Assembly: GCF_009914765.1 (NCBI RefSeq)
Contig: NZ_WYDS01000011.1
Span: 78,928 to 142,927 of the forward strand
DNA length: 64,000 nucleotides
Reading direction: 5' to 3'
DNA from: Halodesulfovibrio sp. MK-HDV
GTDB lineage: Bacteria > Desulfobacterota > Desulfovibrionia > Desulfovibrionales > Desulfovibrionaceae
The position numbers and the translations under genes were made by a program. Below are positions 45,897-54,945 of this stretch, piece after piece. The first letter of the stretch is position 1, and every line of letters starts with the position of its first letter. The notes beneath the pieces are model-generated. The model was not told where the DNA came from. It did no database searches and saw nothing but the letters and a program-made list of their open reading frames with translations.

Positions 45897-48301
45897 TACA
45901 ACTCCCCTGCTTTCACAAGCGCCTGATGCGCATCCTGTTTCTTACCGCACGCTTCTAACGCACGGGCAAGCTGGAGCCATGCTCCTTTAAAGTCCGGTCG
46001 CAGTGCTGCTGCCTGTCTGGCAAGCACTTCTGCAATTTCCGGATCTTCTCCCCCATCCAGATAAATACGCGCCATTAATTCCAGCGCTACCGCGTCCTGT
46101 GGATTGTAAAGCAATGCCTGATGAAGATGTTCGCGAGCTTTGTCCGGATTTTCTTCCTTCATGCATAGACGCGCAAAGTTGCGCTCCACAAGAGGTTTGT
46201 TTTCTTCCAAAGCACGTGCACGTTCAAAGAAAGTACGCGCTGTGGCAAAGTCGCTCTCCATTTCATTCACCTGCCCAAGGCGAATGAGGGAGAAAAAGTG
46301 TTTCTCATCATGCAGGAGACAATCATCGTAATAGTCACGGGCAGCTGAAAAATTGCCGATTGTCTGCGATATGTGCCCTAAGTTGTACAAGGCCATCACA
46401 TCATCTTCGTCACGGGCGAGTGCGCCTTCAAAGTGCTTACGAGCCTCTTCTGGTCGCCCTAATCCGGCGTAGCACACCCCGAGGGAATTCCACGCCATTG
46501 TGTTATCTTCATCTGCAAGCAGCGCGCGCTTATATTCTTCGATAGCACCAAAAGAATCATTCTTGGAATAAAGCTTGTCTGCACTGATGTTAAGCGCGAG
46601 AGAATCAAGAATACCGACCCGTGGAGCCGGAAGCAGCATGCCATATTCAAGTGCTTTTAAACAACATTCCAAGGCATCACCTTTACGGTAATCCAAGTAT
46701 GGATAACAGAAAACACCCACTGCTGCTTCGATCCCTAAGTTCGTTAACAGACGTTCACACAGTTCATTAAAAAGAATCTGTACAAACTCCGGCTTACCTT
46801 CTGGATAAAAGCAAATAAGTGAGTTGAGACCGTATCGACCACCGATCATTTCGCTACCGAGAATGTCACGGCATTGCTGCGTGGCTTCCGCTAAAATTTG
46901 TTCCCCTGCTCCGCCCTGTACGTGCGGGATACGGGAAAGGCGGATAAGCGCAAGAGCAAAGGAATCTGTTTTTTCACGTTCTTTGGTGAAACGACCGATG
47001 AAGTCTCTGTGCTTGTAAAGACCGGTGAGCGAATCCAACTGCTCTGCCTCGTCGTTCTTTTCTACCGCTACGCCGATGCCCTTTTCTTCCGGCAACAACT
47101 TAATGGCGTCAGTCGGCTCCACAGCCCATGTGGGGTCACCCATATGCATAATCTCAGCTATGGAATCTGCTTCACGCACTTCCATAAGCACAAGCTCCCC
47201 TTTGTACAAAGGATGCCTGTTGATAAGAGAATTAGCGGGAACGCCATTGGCGTAGGTGGAATCATAACTACATGACCATACGGAAAACCGCTGCCCTTCA
47301 CGTGCGCCCATAGACATTCCCACATCAACCACAACGCGGCTGACAGGAAGCACTTCACGGACAGTTCCGCCTTCATGGAGCAGACGGTTAAAACCGAGCA
47401 CGTGCGGAATAGTAAGAGAATCGCTGAGGCGCTTTGCAACGCTAGCACCGATACGTGCTTTACGGAGCAGCAAACGGCTCTGCTCATCGCTTTTCAACTC
47501 AAACTGTGCTCCCTCAAAATCCTGAGGAAACGCAGCATAGCCTGCGGCAATATCGACACCTACGCGATGTTCCGTGATGGCATGAACTTTTTGGATAGAC
47601 CGGAGAGTACGAACAGCTTCCGCAGCAATTTTTCTGCAGGCACTTGATGTTCCGGCAGGAACAAGGATAGCGTATTCATAATCACCGCTGTTACACACAA
47701 GAGCCTGCTCCGGTGCGACAGCCGCAAGGGCGTCTGCAAACTGCACAGCCAGCTCTTCAGCGAACAGGTGACCAAATTCTGTTTCGACAGAACGAAGTCC
47801 TGAAAGATCGAGAAGCACGACACCAACAGTGGCGCGATACTCTTCACTCCCTGCGGTACGGGGTTCTCCGGAAAGATGAAAACCTTCACGGATCATACGC
47901 AGTTCGCGATTAGCTGCATGGTGCAGGTAATCACGGGTAAACAAACCATTCTGCGCATTTGTAATGCTGGATTTCATGCCTTGAACTTTTTCAAGCGCCA
48001 GCGTTGCCACCGCGGGAAGCATAGACATGAGGGTCTTGGGCGCGCGAATGCTTACGCCTCTGGCCACAAATTGCCCATAAAATTTATTGTTCATCACAAG
48101 GGGTAACAAAAGTTTTTTCTCTTTTGCATCCCAAACAGCTTCAAGACTTTGTATCTTTCGGGGAAAATACAAACTGTATGATGAATAGTTGAGAATAGAT
48201 TTAATCGATTCAGCGAGTAGATGCTCATAAGTTATGAGATCAAATCTGCTTAACTGTGTCCGCTCTGAATTCAGAATATCTATTTGCGCTTTCATAACCA
48301 T
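45896..48301 (-). CDS. Large signalling-type protein with two degenerate GGDEF-like domains and TPR repeats
   Basis: The 801-residue soluble protein starts with a GAF-like stretch (about 1-115). A GGDEF-like region (about 120-290) follows in which the active-site loop reads NSGDYEYAILV instead of GGDEF. A second region starting DSLTGLYKHRDF (about 420-580) has GRYGLNSLICF at the same point. Both therefore lack the diguanylate cyclase signature. The C-terminal part (about 610-800) is five or six TPR repeats (e.g. AWNSLGVCYAGLGRPEEARKHF). It is probably a non-enzymatic scaffold or sensor. It is coupled to the EamA gene downstream. Confidence 0.8.
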   Translation of the reverse strand: MVMKAQIDILNSERTQLSRFDLITYEHLLAESIKSILNYSSYSLYFPRKIQSLEAVWDAKEKKLLLPLVMNNKFYGQFVARGVSIRAPKTLMSMLPAVATLALEKVQGMKSSITNAQNGLFTRDYLHHAANRELRMIREGFHLSGEPRTAGSEEYRATVGVVLLDLSGLRSVETEFGHLFAEELAVQFADALAAVAPEQALVCNSGDYEYAILVPAGTSSACRKIAAEAVRTLRSIQKVHAITEHRVGVDIAAGYAAFPQDFEGAQFELKSDEQSRLLLRKARIGASVAKRLSDSLTIPHVLGFNRLLHEGGTVREVLPVSRVVVDVGMSMGAREGQRFSVWSCSYDSTYANGVPANSLINRHPLYKGELVLMEVREADSIAEIMHMGDPTWAVEPTDAIKLLPEEKGIGVAVEKNDEAEQLDSLTGLYKHRDFIGRFTKEREKTDSFALALIRLSRIPHVQGGAGEQILAEATQQCRDILGSEMIGGRYGLNSLICFYPEGKPEFVQILFNELCERLLTNLGIEAAVGVFCYPYLDYRKGDALECCLKALEYGMLLPAPRVGILDSLALNISADKLYSKNDSFGAIEEYKRALLADEDNTMAWNSLGVCYAGLGRPEEARKHFEGALARDEDDVMALYNLGHISQTIGNFSAARDYYDDCLLHDEKHFFSLIRLGQVNEMESDFATARTFFERARALEENKPLVERNFARLCMKEENPDKAREHLHQALLYNPQDAVALELMARIYLDGGEDPEIAEVLARQAAALRPDFKGAWLQLARALEACGKKQDAHQALVKAGEL

Positions 48302-48479
48302 TTTTTATACATAGGTTACACCACAATGAAAAGCATCGGTTGCTTTTTGCCTTATTTTCCAGAAGGCTACACCTACTGTCTGGCCTGCTTCACCTTGTGG
48401 TATTAAATAAAAAAATACGCTACCAAAATAAAAAAACACCATAACAACCTCTAGTATAACATAAAAACGAGGAGACCGC

Positions 48480-48992
48480 ATGTCCAATCCTGTTCTTGCT
48501 GCTTTACAAGAGCGCCGCAGCATACGAAAATATACTGATCGCGAAGTTACCCGCGAAGAAATCACTGCAATGCTGGAAGCCGGTCGCTGGGCACCAAGTG
48601 GAAAAAACAATCAGCCTTTCCGCTTCATTGCGCTTCGTCCAAATGATCCACGGATTGACGGATTAGCAGATTGCACGATTTACTCACATATCGTACACAA
48701 TGCAGCTCTGATGATTGGCGTTTTTCTCGACAAAAATTGCCTGTACCACGAATTAAAAGATCATCAGTCCGCTGGCGGTTGTATTCAGAATATCATGCTC
48801 GCGGCACATTCTCTCGGTCTTGGCTCTGTATGGCTTGGACAGATGATGAACAATGCTGAGCAGGTTCTTGATGTTCTGTCCCTTGATACTGACACATATG
48901 AATTCATCACATTTATTGCCATCGGCGAACCTGCACAGGAGGGAACCTCCTCACGTAAGCCGCTGGAAGATATTATGCTGGAGCAATTTTAA
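48480..48992 (+). CDS. Nitroreductase-family flavoprotein
   Basis: The 170-residue FMN-dependent oxidoreductase has the N-terminal RRSIRKYTDREV and WAPSGKNNQPFRFIAL motifs of the family and GLGSVWLGQMMNN later. The substrate is unknown. It has a strong ribosome binding site (GAGGAG), and its stop overlaps the next start (TAATG), so it is cotranslated with the metallo-hydrolase. Confidence 0.9.
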   Translation: MSNPVLAALQERRSIRKYTDREVTREEITAMLEAGRWAPSGKNNQPFRFIALRPNDPRIDGLADCTIYSHIVHNAALMIGVFLDKNCLYHELKDHQSAGGCIQNIMLAAHSLGLGSVWLGQMMNNAEQVLDVLSLDTDTYEFITFIAIGEPAQEGTSSRKPLEDIMLEQF

Positions 48993-49618
48993 TGCAAGTA
49001 AAAACATTCCCTTTAGGCCCGCTTGAAACAAATTGCTACGTTCTTTTCCACGAAGGAAAAGCTGTTGCAGTTGATCCTGGTGGTGAACCGACTACTGTCG
49101 TCGAGTTTTTGAAAGAAGAAGGCCTGGCCCTTACTCATATTCTTGTTACTCATTTTCACTTTGACCACTTGTACGGAATTAAAGCACTGCAAGACGCAAC
49201 AGGTGCAGTCGTCATTAGTGGCACTGAAGATACTTTCCTTCTCGATTCCGAAGTTGGTCAGGGCGGCATGTGGGGATTCCCTAAGGTTCCTCCATTCACC
49301 TTTACCTCAATTGCAGAAGGCGACCACACCTTTATGGATTTAGACTGTAAAGTACTCGCCACACCGGGTCATTCCCCTGGCAGTCTTTCCTTTTTCTTCC
49401 CTGCTGCAAAGGCAGTGTTTGTAGGCGATGTATTATTCTACCGCGCCATTGGTCGTACCGACCTGCCGGGTGGTGATTTTGATGTTCTGAAAAAGTCAGT
49501 AACAGAAAAAATCTTCGCACTCCCACCTGAAACCGTAGTATATTCAGGTCACGGACCACATTCATCCGTGAACGACGAGCAAATTAACAACCCGTATTTT
49601 TCTGACTTCCAGCGCTAA
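48992..49618 (+). CDS. MBL-fold metallo-hydrolase (glyoxalase II-like)
   Basis: The 208-residue protein has the metal-binding THFHFDHLYG motif, later His and Asp ligands in PGHSPGS and VGDVLFYRAIGRTDLPGG, and the final His in YSGHGPHS. The length and the GRTDLPGG element are typical of YcbL-type hydroxyacyl-thiol hydrolases. The start overlaps the nitroreductase gene. A long hairpin follows the stop. Confidence 0.9.
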   Translation: MQVKTFPLGPLETNCYVLFHEGKAVAVDPGGEPTTVVEFLKEEGLALTHILVTHFHFDHLYGIKALQDATGAVVISGTEDTFLLDSEVGQGGMWGFPKVPPFTFTSIAEGDHTFMDLDCKVLATPGHSPGSLSFFFPAAKAVFVGDVLFYRAIGRTDLPGGDFDVLKKSVTEKIFALPPETVVYSGHGPHSSVNDEQINNPYFSDFQR

Positions 49619-49622
49619 AAAG

Positions 49623-49655
49623 TTTGTTCAGGCACTAACTTAGTGCCTGAACAAA
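49623..49655. terminator. Strong hairpin after the metallo-hydrolase gene
   Basis: A perfect 15-bp inverted repeat, 49623-49637 with 49641-49655, loop ACT. No T tract of normal length follows, so it may be a weak or Rho-assisted terminator or an RNA-stabilising hairpin. Confidence 0.5.
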
Positions 49656-49798
49656 CAATAATATCAGACTGTTGATCAATCATCCGGTACAAACACAGTA
49701 CGTTTGTTTTGCAGAACATTGGTCATTAGCAGCTGGTACGTTAGCGTAAGGCTAGGCGCACAAACTTAATACGGGGGTTTCATCGATCTGGAGTTATC

Positions 49799-50047
49799 AT
49801 GACAACACACAATGAAGACACCGACACAACTGTAGCTGATTTACGAAATGCATGTTGAGGCTTGGGACTCGAGATAAGTTTTTATCTCGGCTTTCAGAAG
49901 AAGAACAGAGTCCTTCTTCTGCTTCCCGCTAAGGCACATGCTCCGCTGGAGTATGCACTGGAGAAATATCCTCAGTGGCAATGTGAAATCCAAACAGATG
50001 ATGACACAGAGCTTTCAGCTTTGTGCAAGCGTGCTGCAAAGAAATAA
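49799..50047 (+). CDS. Candidate selenoprotein of unknown family (in-frame UGA, C19-U20)
   Basis: The frame starts at ATG 49799 with GGAG five bases upstream, runs 19 codons, meets TGA at 49856-49858 and continues in the same frame for 62 more codons to TAA. With the UGA read as selenocysteine it gives 82 residues, with C19-U20-G in NACUGLGLE and further Cys near residues 62 and 76. A perfect hairpin starts 11 bases after the UGA. The part after the UGA has no usable start of its own (a TTG at 49862 lacks ribosome-binding spacing). I do not recognise the family. A thiol-disulfide or peroxide role would fit a Cys-Sec pair. A flavodoxin-fold reductase follows 26 bases later. The alternative is a decayed gene with a nonsense mutation. 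Confidence 0.6.
49870..49889 (+). promoter_or_regulatory. Candidate SECIS hairpin of the unknown selenoprotein
   Basis: CGAGATAA (49870-49877) pairs perfectly with TTATCTCG (49882-49889) around the loop GTTT. It begins 11 bases after the UGA and the loop lies 19 bases after it. Size, distance and a G at the first loop position fit the known bacterial SECIS pattern. Confidence 0.6.
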
Positions 50048-50073
50048 TTCTGCAGCTGCTGGAAGGAGAGATG

Positions 50074-50709
50074 ATGAACGCACAACAATCTTTTGCCAAT
50101 GCTCTTCAAATATTAGGGTGCAGCGCCCGTAAAGGTGGCAACACTGACGATGCAGCAAGACTGTTTGCCCAAGGGTACGAAGCTGCTGGTGGACAAACAC
50201 AGACGCGTTTTATGCGCGACTATACCGTCCGGCACTGTACAGCATGTGAAGCGTGCGCAGTTCCCGGTAATAAAAAATGTGTGCAGGAAGGTAAAGACGA
50301 CAGCTCAGAACTCTATTCTATGCTGATGGAAGCACCATCGCTGTTTATAAGCTCGCCGATCTATTTTTACCATCTGCCGTCCATCTTTAAAACGTTCATA
50401 GACCGTTGTCAGTGCTTCTGGTTCCGCCAACATAATCGTGACCCATTTGTACTTTCTCTTCCACCGAGAAAGGCATACATCTGCCTTGTTGCAGCACGTC
50501 CTGTCGGCGACCAGCTATTTCACGGTTCATTGCTGACACTAAAATATTTTCTGTCTCCGTTTAATATCAGCCTGGTAGAACCACTGCTTATTTACGGAAA
50601 AGACGGCCCTGATGAACTGGCAAATGATCCGGAAACCATTGAGCGGATTAAGGACTATGCAACGGCAGCGTACAACGACACTGTCCCTCGTTTTTCAACC
50701 CAAAAATAA
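50074..50709 (+). CDS. Flavodoxin-fold NAD(P)H-dependent oxidoreductase with Cys cluster
   Basis: The 211-residue protein is of the FMN-reductase/iron-sulfur flavoprotein type. It has a flavin-phosphate loop near GCSARKGGNTDDA, then CTACEACAVPGNKKC (about residues 57-71), the Cys pattern that holds a [4Fe-4S] cluster in such flavoproteins, and SSPIYFYHLPSIFKTFIDR. The frame is open upstream, but ATG 50074 (or 50071) follows GGAAGGAG. It lies directly after the candidate selenoprotein and before comF, probably in one transcript, so it may be a redox partner of the former. Confidence 0.85.
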   Translation: MNAQQSFANALQILGCSARKGGNTDDAARLFAQGYEAAGGQTQTRFMRDYTVRHCTACEACAVPGNKKCVQEGKDDSSELYSMLMEAPSLFISSPIYFYHLPSIFKTFIDRCQCFWFRQHNRDPFVLSLPPRKAYICLVAARPVGDQLFHGSLLTLKYFLSPFNISLVEPLLIYGKDGPDELANDPETIERIKDYATAAYNDTVPRFSTQK

Positions 50710-50726
50710 CGCACGGAAACCAGAAC

Positions 50727-51572
50727 ATGCATAGTGTTTTTGCTTTACTCAAGAGTACTGCCGCGTTTCTGGGATTAGATGAAACCCGATGCGTTTCATG
50801 CTTTGCGCCCTATAGTCCGGTGAAGGAAATGTCATTTCGTTCATTGTACGAAGAAAAGAGCGCTCTGCCTGATAAAACAGAATACACAAAAAGGCTCCAT
50901 CACCAGTGGAGCCTTTCACCCCAACTTTGCCCAGATTGTCTGCGCCACTTGGCGCCCCGTTCTCAAGGCTATTGTCCAGATTGCGGCATGCTATACGCAA
51001 AAGCGGTCGGTGCCCCGTCCCGCTGCTCTACCTGTATGATTACTCCACCGCCGTGGACACACATAACATTCTACGGTGCCTATGAAGGCATCCTGCGAGA
51101 GCTGCTTCTTAAACATAAATTCCACGGCAGACTTGATGCAGGGCTCACACTTGCCCGCTTGCTCGCAGCTATATATTCACCTCGAGAAACTCCTCCTGCC
51201 GCAGTTGTACCAATCCCGCTCCATGAGTCCCGTCTTCTCCATCGCGGTCATAACCAAAGCATGTTATCCGCAAAACTCATCGCACAAAAAATTGAAGCTC
51301 CACTTTTGCCGGATTTACTTCGCCGAAATCGTGAAACAGCTCCACAGGCAACTTTAAGTAAAAAAGAACGCAACCAGAACCTATCCGGCGCGTTCACTGC
51401 AACTATCCCCACCTCATTCCAAAATGCTCACATTCTGCTTGTGGACGACATTGCCACAACAGGCTCAACCTTACGACAGGCCGCGAGAACTCTTCTTGAA
51501 GGCGGCGCTGGCTCTGTTGAGGTTGCCATCATGGCTCGAACACCTGAGCCAGAAAATGTGATCAAAAAATAG
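50727..51572 (+). CDS. comF: ComF-family phosphoribosyltransferase-like protein
   Basis: The 281-residue protein has N-terminal zinc-ribbon Cys pairs (CPDCLR, CPDCGM, CSTC), the ComF middle KHKFHGRLDAGLTLARLL and the PRPP-binding motif LLVDDIATTGSTL near the C-terminus. Family members act in DNA uptake or recombination, though the precise activity is debated. It starts about 18 bases after the preceding gene. Confidence 0.9.
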   Translation: MHSVFALLKSTAAFLGLDETRCVSCFAPYSPVKEMSFRSLYEEKSALPDKTEYTKRLHHQWSLSPQLCPDCLRHLAPRSQGYCPDCGMLYAKAVGAPSRCSTCMITPPPWTHITFYGAYEGILRELLLKHKFHGRLDAGLTLARLLAAIYSPRETPPAAVVPIPLHESRLLHRGHNQSMLSAKLIAQKIEAPLLPDLLRRNRETAPQATLSKKERNQNLSGAFTATIPTSFQNAHILLVDDIATTGSTLRQAARTLLEGGAGSVEVAIMARTPEPENVIKK

Positions 51573-51755
51573 AATCAACTAACACACCAGATTTACAAGC
51601 TAATTATGTAAAAACGCTGATTTTTTTCTGCCTTCTGTCAGACAGGTGACACATATTTTGTCTTTTTATTTTAGTAGTGACACGAATATCCAATTCGTAT
51701 AACCACGACATAGGTGTTCACTTATATCTCTTTTTCCAAAGTAATAGGAGCAGTT

Positions 51756-52517
51756 ATGCGCACTACCATTCTTACCTTTATTGCCTTTATGCTTGTTGCC
51801 AGTCCGGCTTTTGCCCACTTCGGCATGGTTATTCCTGATTCGAATGTTGCCACTCAGGAAACACGTAGCACCAACTTAACGATTTCTTTCTCCCACCCGT
51901 TTGAAGGCGCAGGCATGAAGCTTGAAAAGCCGAAACAATTTTTTGCTATCGCAAACGGTAAAAAAATCGACCTGCTCCCTACTCTCTCCACAACAAAAGT
52001 TATGGATCAAGAGGCATGGAAAACTGCATTCCGCTTCAAACGTCCGGGCGTATACCAGTTTATTTTGGAACCAACACCATACTGGGAACCGGAAGAAGAC
52101 TGCTTCATCATCCATTATACAAAAACATATGTTGCAGCATTCGGCTCTGAAGAAGACTGGGATGCTCCGGCAGGACTGCCTACAGAAATTATTCCGCTCA
52201 CTCGTCCTTACGGGTTATACGCAGGCAGCAGTTTTACCGGTCAGGTTCTGTCAAACGGCAAGCCCGTAGCAAATGCAGAAATTGAATATGAACTCTACAA
52301 CAAAGATGGCTTTACAGCACCGACCGAACATCACGTAACCATGGTTACCAAAACAGACAGCAACGGCGTATTCACTGTTACCTGTCCAAAAGCCGGATGG
52401 TGGGGATTTGCAGCACTCACCACAGCAAATTATACTCTTACTGCACCTTCAGGAGAAGAAAAGCCTGTAGAATTAGGTGCAGTTACATGGATAAAGTTCG
52501 ACAATTTTAAAAAATAA
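51756..52517 (+). CDS. Exported DUF4198-family protein
   Basis: The 253-residue protein has a signal peptide cleaved after AFA (about residue 19), leaving an N-terminal HFGMV typical of DUF4198 proteins, where the His near the mature end may bind metal. An Ig- or carboxypeptidase-regulatory-like domain follows (GLYAGSSFTGQVLSNGKPVANAEIEYEL). DUF4198 proteins often accompany nickel or cobalt importers, but none is adjacent here. ATG 51756 with AGGAG is preferred to the open frame from 51714. Confidence 0.85.
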   Translation: MRTTILTFIAFMLVASPAFAHFGMVIPDSNVATQETRSTNLTISFSHPFEGAGMKLEKPKQFFAIANGKKIDLLPTLSTTKVMDQEAWKTAFRFKRPGVYQFILEPTPYWEPEEDCFIIHYTKTYVAAFGSEEDWDAPAGLPTEIIPLTRPYGLYAGSSFTGQVLSNGKPVANAEIEYELYNKDGFTAPTEHHVTMVTKTDSNGVFTVTCPKAGWWGFAALTTANYTLTAPSGEEKPVELGAVTWIKFDNFKK

Positions 52518-52601
52518 GACTTTTTTTGGAGCACCTCTGCTCTTGACTCATGCCTTATTATAGTTACATGGTACGGGATATCTATTTACATGGAGAATTG
52601 T

Positions 52602-53540
52602 ATGAAAATGATCCGCCTAATTGCCTTACTCCTAATCCCAGTCATAGCCGCCGTTTTTGTTTTCGGCATGGCAGACTTCGCAGAAGCCAAGCGTTTTGGC
52701 GGGGGTAGGTCATTCGGCAGTAAGCCGATGTTCAGCAAAAGCTTTTCTAAGCCCGTACCTAAGGCTCCGCTGAACCAAAACAAATCCGCACTTTCCAGCT
52801 CCGCGCAACCGCGCAGGGGTCTCTTCGGTGGCATGGGTGGCATGTTCGGCGGTCTTCTCGCCGGTACATTGCTTGGCTCAATGCTCTCCGGTGGAGGGTT
52901 TGGCGGCATTGGTTTCTTTGATATTATCTTGTTTGGATTGGCGTTCCTATTTCTCCGCAAAATGTTCCGGTCTCGAAGGATGGAATCGCGACAATCTGCC
53001 TACCAAGGCGGAGGGTCAGCGAATTACAACCAGCAGCAAGCATATACACCACCTGAAGACAATTATTCAAACATGCAACGACAATCTCAGGATGCATGGT
53101 CAAGTCTACGAAGCACACCTGCGGGTGGCGGTCATGCACAAGACGTGCAGCCAGAGGTAACCACTCCGGCCGGATTTGATACTGACGACTTCCTTAAAGG
53201 TGCTAAGGTGGTATTCAACCGCCTGCAGCAGAGCTGGGACAGCCGAGATCTTGATGACATTAAGCAGTTTACAACCCCTGAAGTCTACGAGTCTATTAAA
53301 CAGCAGATTAAAGAAGACCCTGAACCATCCCGTACTGAGGTTCTTATGTCTAACGCCCGCTTGCTCGAAGTTAAAGACGAGACAGACGGCCTTCTTGCCA
53401 CTGTCTACTTTGATGTTCTCATGCGCGAAGATCAATCAGCGCAGAACCCTGAGCAGGTACGCGAAGTATGGCATTTCTTTAAAGCCCACAAAGACGACTC
53501 CATGTGGCTTCTCGACGGTATTCAGCAATTAGAAAACTAG
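52602..53540 (+). CDS. Tim44-like domain membrane protein
   Basis: The 312-residue protein has a signal or membrane segment (about 4-24), a Lys/Pro/Gly-rich linker, a Gly-rich hydrophobic stretch (about 70-115) containing one or two membrane helices, and a C-terminal Tim44-like domain (about 180-312: FLKGAKVVFNRLQQSWDSRDLDDIKQF). The function of bacterial Tim44-like proteins is unsettled. ATG 52602 with GGAG six bases upstream is chosen. Confidence 0.85.
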   Translation: MKMIRLIALLLIPVIAAVFVFGMADFAEAKRFGGGRSFGSKPMFSKSFSKPVPKAPLNQNKSALSSSAQPRRGLFGGMGGMFGGLLAGTLLGSMLSGGGFGGIGFFDIILFGLAFLFLRKMFRSRRMESRQSAYQGGGSANYNQQQAYTPPEDNYSNMQRQSQDAWSSLRSTPAGGGHAQDVQPEVTTPAGFDTDDFLKGAKVVFNRLQQSWDSRDLDDIKQFTTPEVYESIKQQIKEDPEPSRTEVLMSNARLLEVKDETDGLLATVYFDVLMREDQSAQNPEQVREVWHFFKAHKDDSMWLLDGIQQLEN

Positions 53541-53563
53541 TCGACATCCACTGACAATACGAG

Positions 53564-53594
53564 AAAAGGGGAAGCATATGCTTCCCCTTTTTGT
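53564..53594. terminator. Bidirectional terminator
   Basis: A palindromic stem, 53564-53574 with 53581-53591, loop CATATG, is flanked by A and T runs. It ends both the Tim44-like gene and the converging LuxR-type regulator. Confidence 0.88.
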
Positions 53595-53605
53595 TTTCTA
53601 TACTG

Positions 53606-54283
53606 CTACGATGCAGTTAACTCGGGCTTTTTAAAAATCACGCCCTGCTGTGCAGCAAATTCTCTAAGCTCCGCTGCGGAATGTACACATAGCTTATTCA
53701 TAAGATTAGAACGGTGCTTTTCAACTGTTTTTATACTTACCACAAGCATATCTGCAATCTCTCTACTCTTATAGCCTTCTGCCACAAGCTGAAAGATCTC
53801 TTCTTCACGCGGTGTCAATTCAGCCAGTGGTGATCCACCGTCGTTTGTCGCGCCTCCGTTCAAATATCCCCGAATGACATTGTTTGCCACTCCCGGAGAG
53901 ATGTAGGTCTTTCCGTCTAATACGCTTGTGACCGCAAGTAGAAATTCTTCACTTGTAGCATCTTTAAGAATGTAGCCATCGGCTCCGGCAGACAACGCAG
54001 AATGAACATAATCGTTAGCATCATACTGTGTGATTACGAGAATTTTGATGTGAGGAAGAGTACGCTTAATTATTTTAGTTGCCTTTAAGCCATCCAGCTT
54101 CGGCATTGACAAGTCCATCAATACCAAATCTACGGTCAAGGTTTCACATAGTTCTACAGCTTGATACCCGTCGCCTGCTTCTCCTACCACAACAAAGTTT
54201 TCAAATGACTGTAATAATGATTTCAGCCCTTCACGCAACAACACATGATCTTCAGCTAAAACAACATGATACAACGATTCCAT
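53606..54283 (-). CDS. NarL/LuxR-type response regulator
   Basis: The 225-residue protein has a receiver domain with D57 (LMDLSMPKLDG) and a LuxR-type helix-turn-helix at the C-terminus (LTPREEEIFQLVAEGYKSREIADMLV is split here across the scanning and recognition helices). No kinase is adjacent on its strand. It faces a gap of about 290 bases before the CII-like gene, so it might control it. Confidence 0.92.
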   Translation of the reverse strand: MESLYHVVLAEDHVLLREGLKSLLQSFENFVVVGEAGDGYQAVELCETLTVDLVLMDLSMPKLDGLKATKIIKRTLPHIKILVITQYDANDYVHSALSAGADGYILKDATSEEFLLAVTSVLDGKTYISPGVANNVIRGYLNGGATNDGGSPLAELTPREEEIFQLVAEGYKSREIADMLVVSIKTVEKHRSNLMNKLCVHSAAELREFAAQQGVIFKKPELTAS

Positions 54284-54576
54284 TAAAACGCCTGCCTTTA
54301 GGTTTTACCCCCAATGTACACACACTAATAGCCTAAGCGCCTGTCTATTCCATGCGCTAACTATCTTCAGTTGCTACCCTTATATGAGTAGTAATCAGAC
54401 TATACCCTACCATAAAAATACGGACACTCTCAACACAAAAATACAGCATGCGCCTAATTCACGCATCACGAACAATATGGTCTATTTTATATCAGAGTAG
54501 GAGAGTATCCGCGGGATCTCACAACGACTGCGGATATATGGTAATTCGTCTAACTTTCGATAGTAAGGATGGCTTT

Positions 54577-54846
54577 ATGAGAGAAACTGTAACTCGCGTG
54601 ACACAAAACATGGTTCTTGGTGCAAGACAATCTAAATGGGTAGCAGAGCAAATCGGTAAACCTTACCCTACAATGATGCGTGAATTAAATCCGTATGACC
54701 AAAGTGCTAAACTTGGCGCGGATACTCTACTCGACATCATGCGTGCAACCAAAGACATTACAGCCCTTGAATTTATGGCAAAAGAGCTTGGTTACGAACT
54801 TAGTCCGGTTCAACTTGAACTAGATCACCCCTTCACCGACGAGTAA
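54577..54846 (+). CDS. Phage CII-like regulatory protein
   Basis: The 89-residue protein resembles the phage regulatory CII family seen in Desulfovibrio and related genomes, with GKPYPTMMRELNPYDQSAKLGADTLL. No other phage gene is near, so it seems to be a resident regulator. The frame is open from 54448, but ATG 54577 has AAGGA upstream and gives the family length. A 7-bp hairpin (54506-54512/54530-54536) lies in its leader. The rest of the 54284-54576 gap has no gene I can see. Confidence 0.7.
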   Translation: MRETVTRVTQNMVLGARQSKWVAEQIGKPYPTMMRELNPYDQSAKLGADTLLDIMRATKDITALEFMAKELGYELSPVQLELDHPFTDE

Positions 54847-54867
54847 TCAACACATTTTTCATGTTCT

Positions 54868-54908
54868 ACTGCCAGACGATTTGATACAATCGTCTGGCAG
54901 TTTCTTTT
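54868..54908 (+). terminator. Terminator after the CII-like gene
   Basis: A perfect 14-bp stem (54868-54881 with 54888-54901, loop TGATAC) is followed by a T-rich tract (TTCTTTTTA). Confidence 0.8.
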
Positions 54909-54945
54909 TATAGGCTCACACAAACGCTTACGTATCGGAGTGGTT

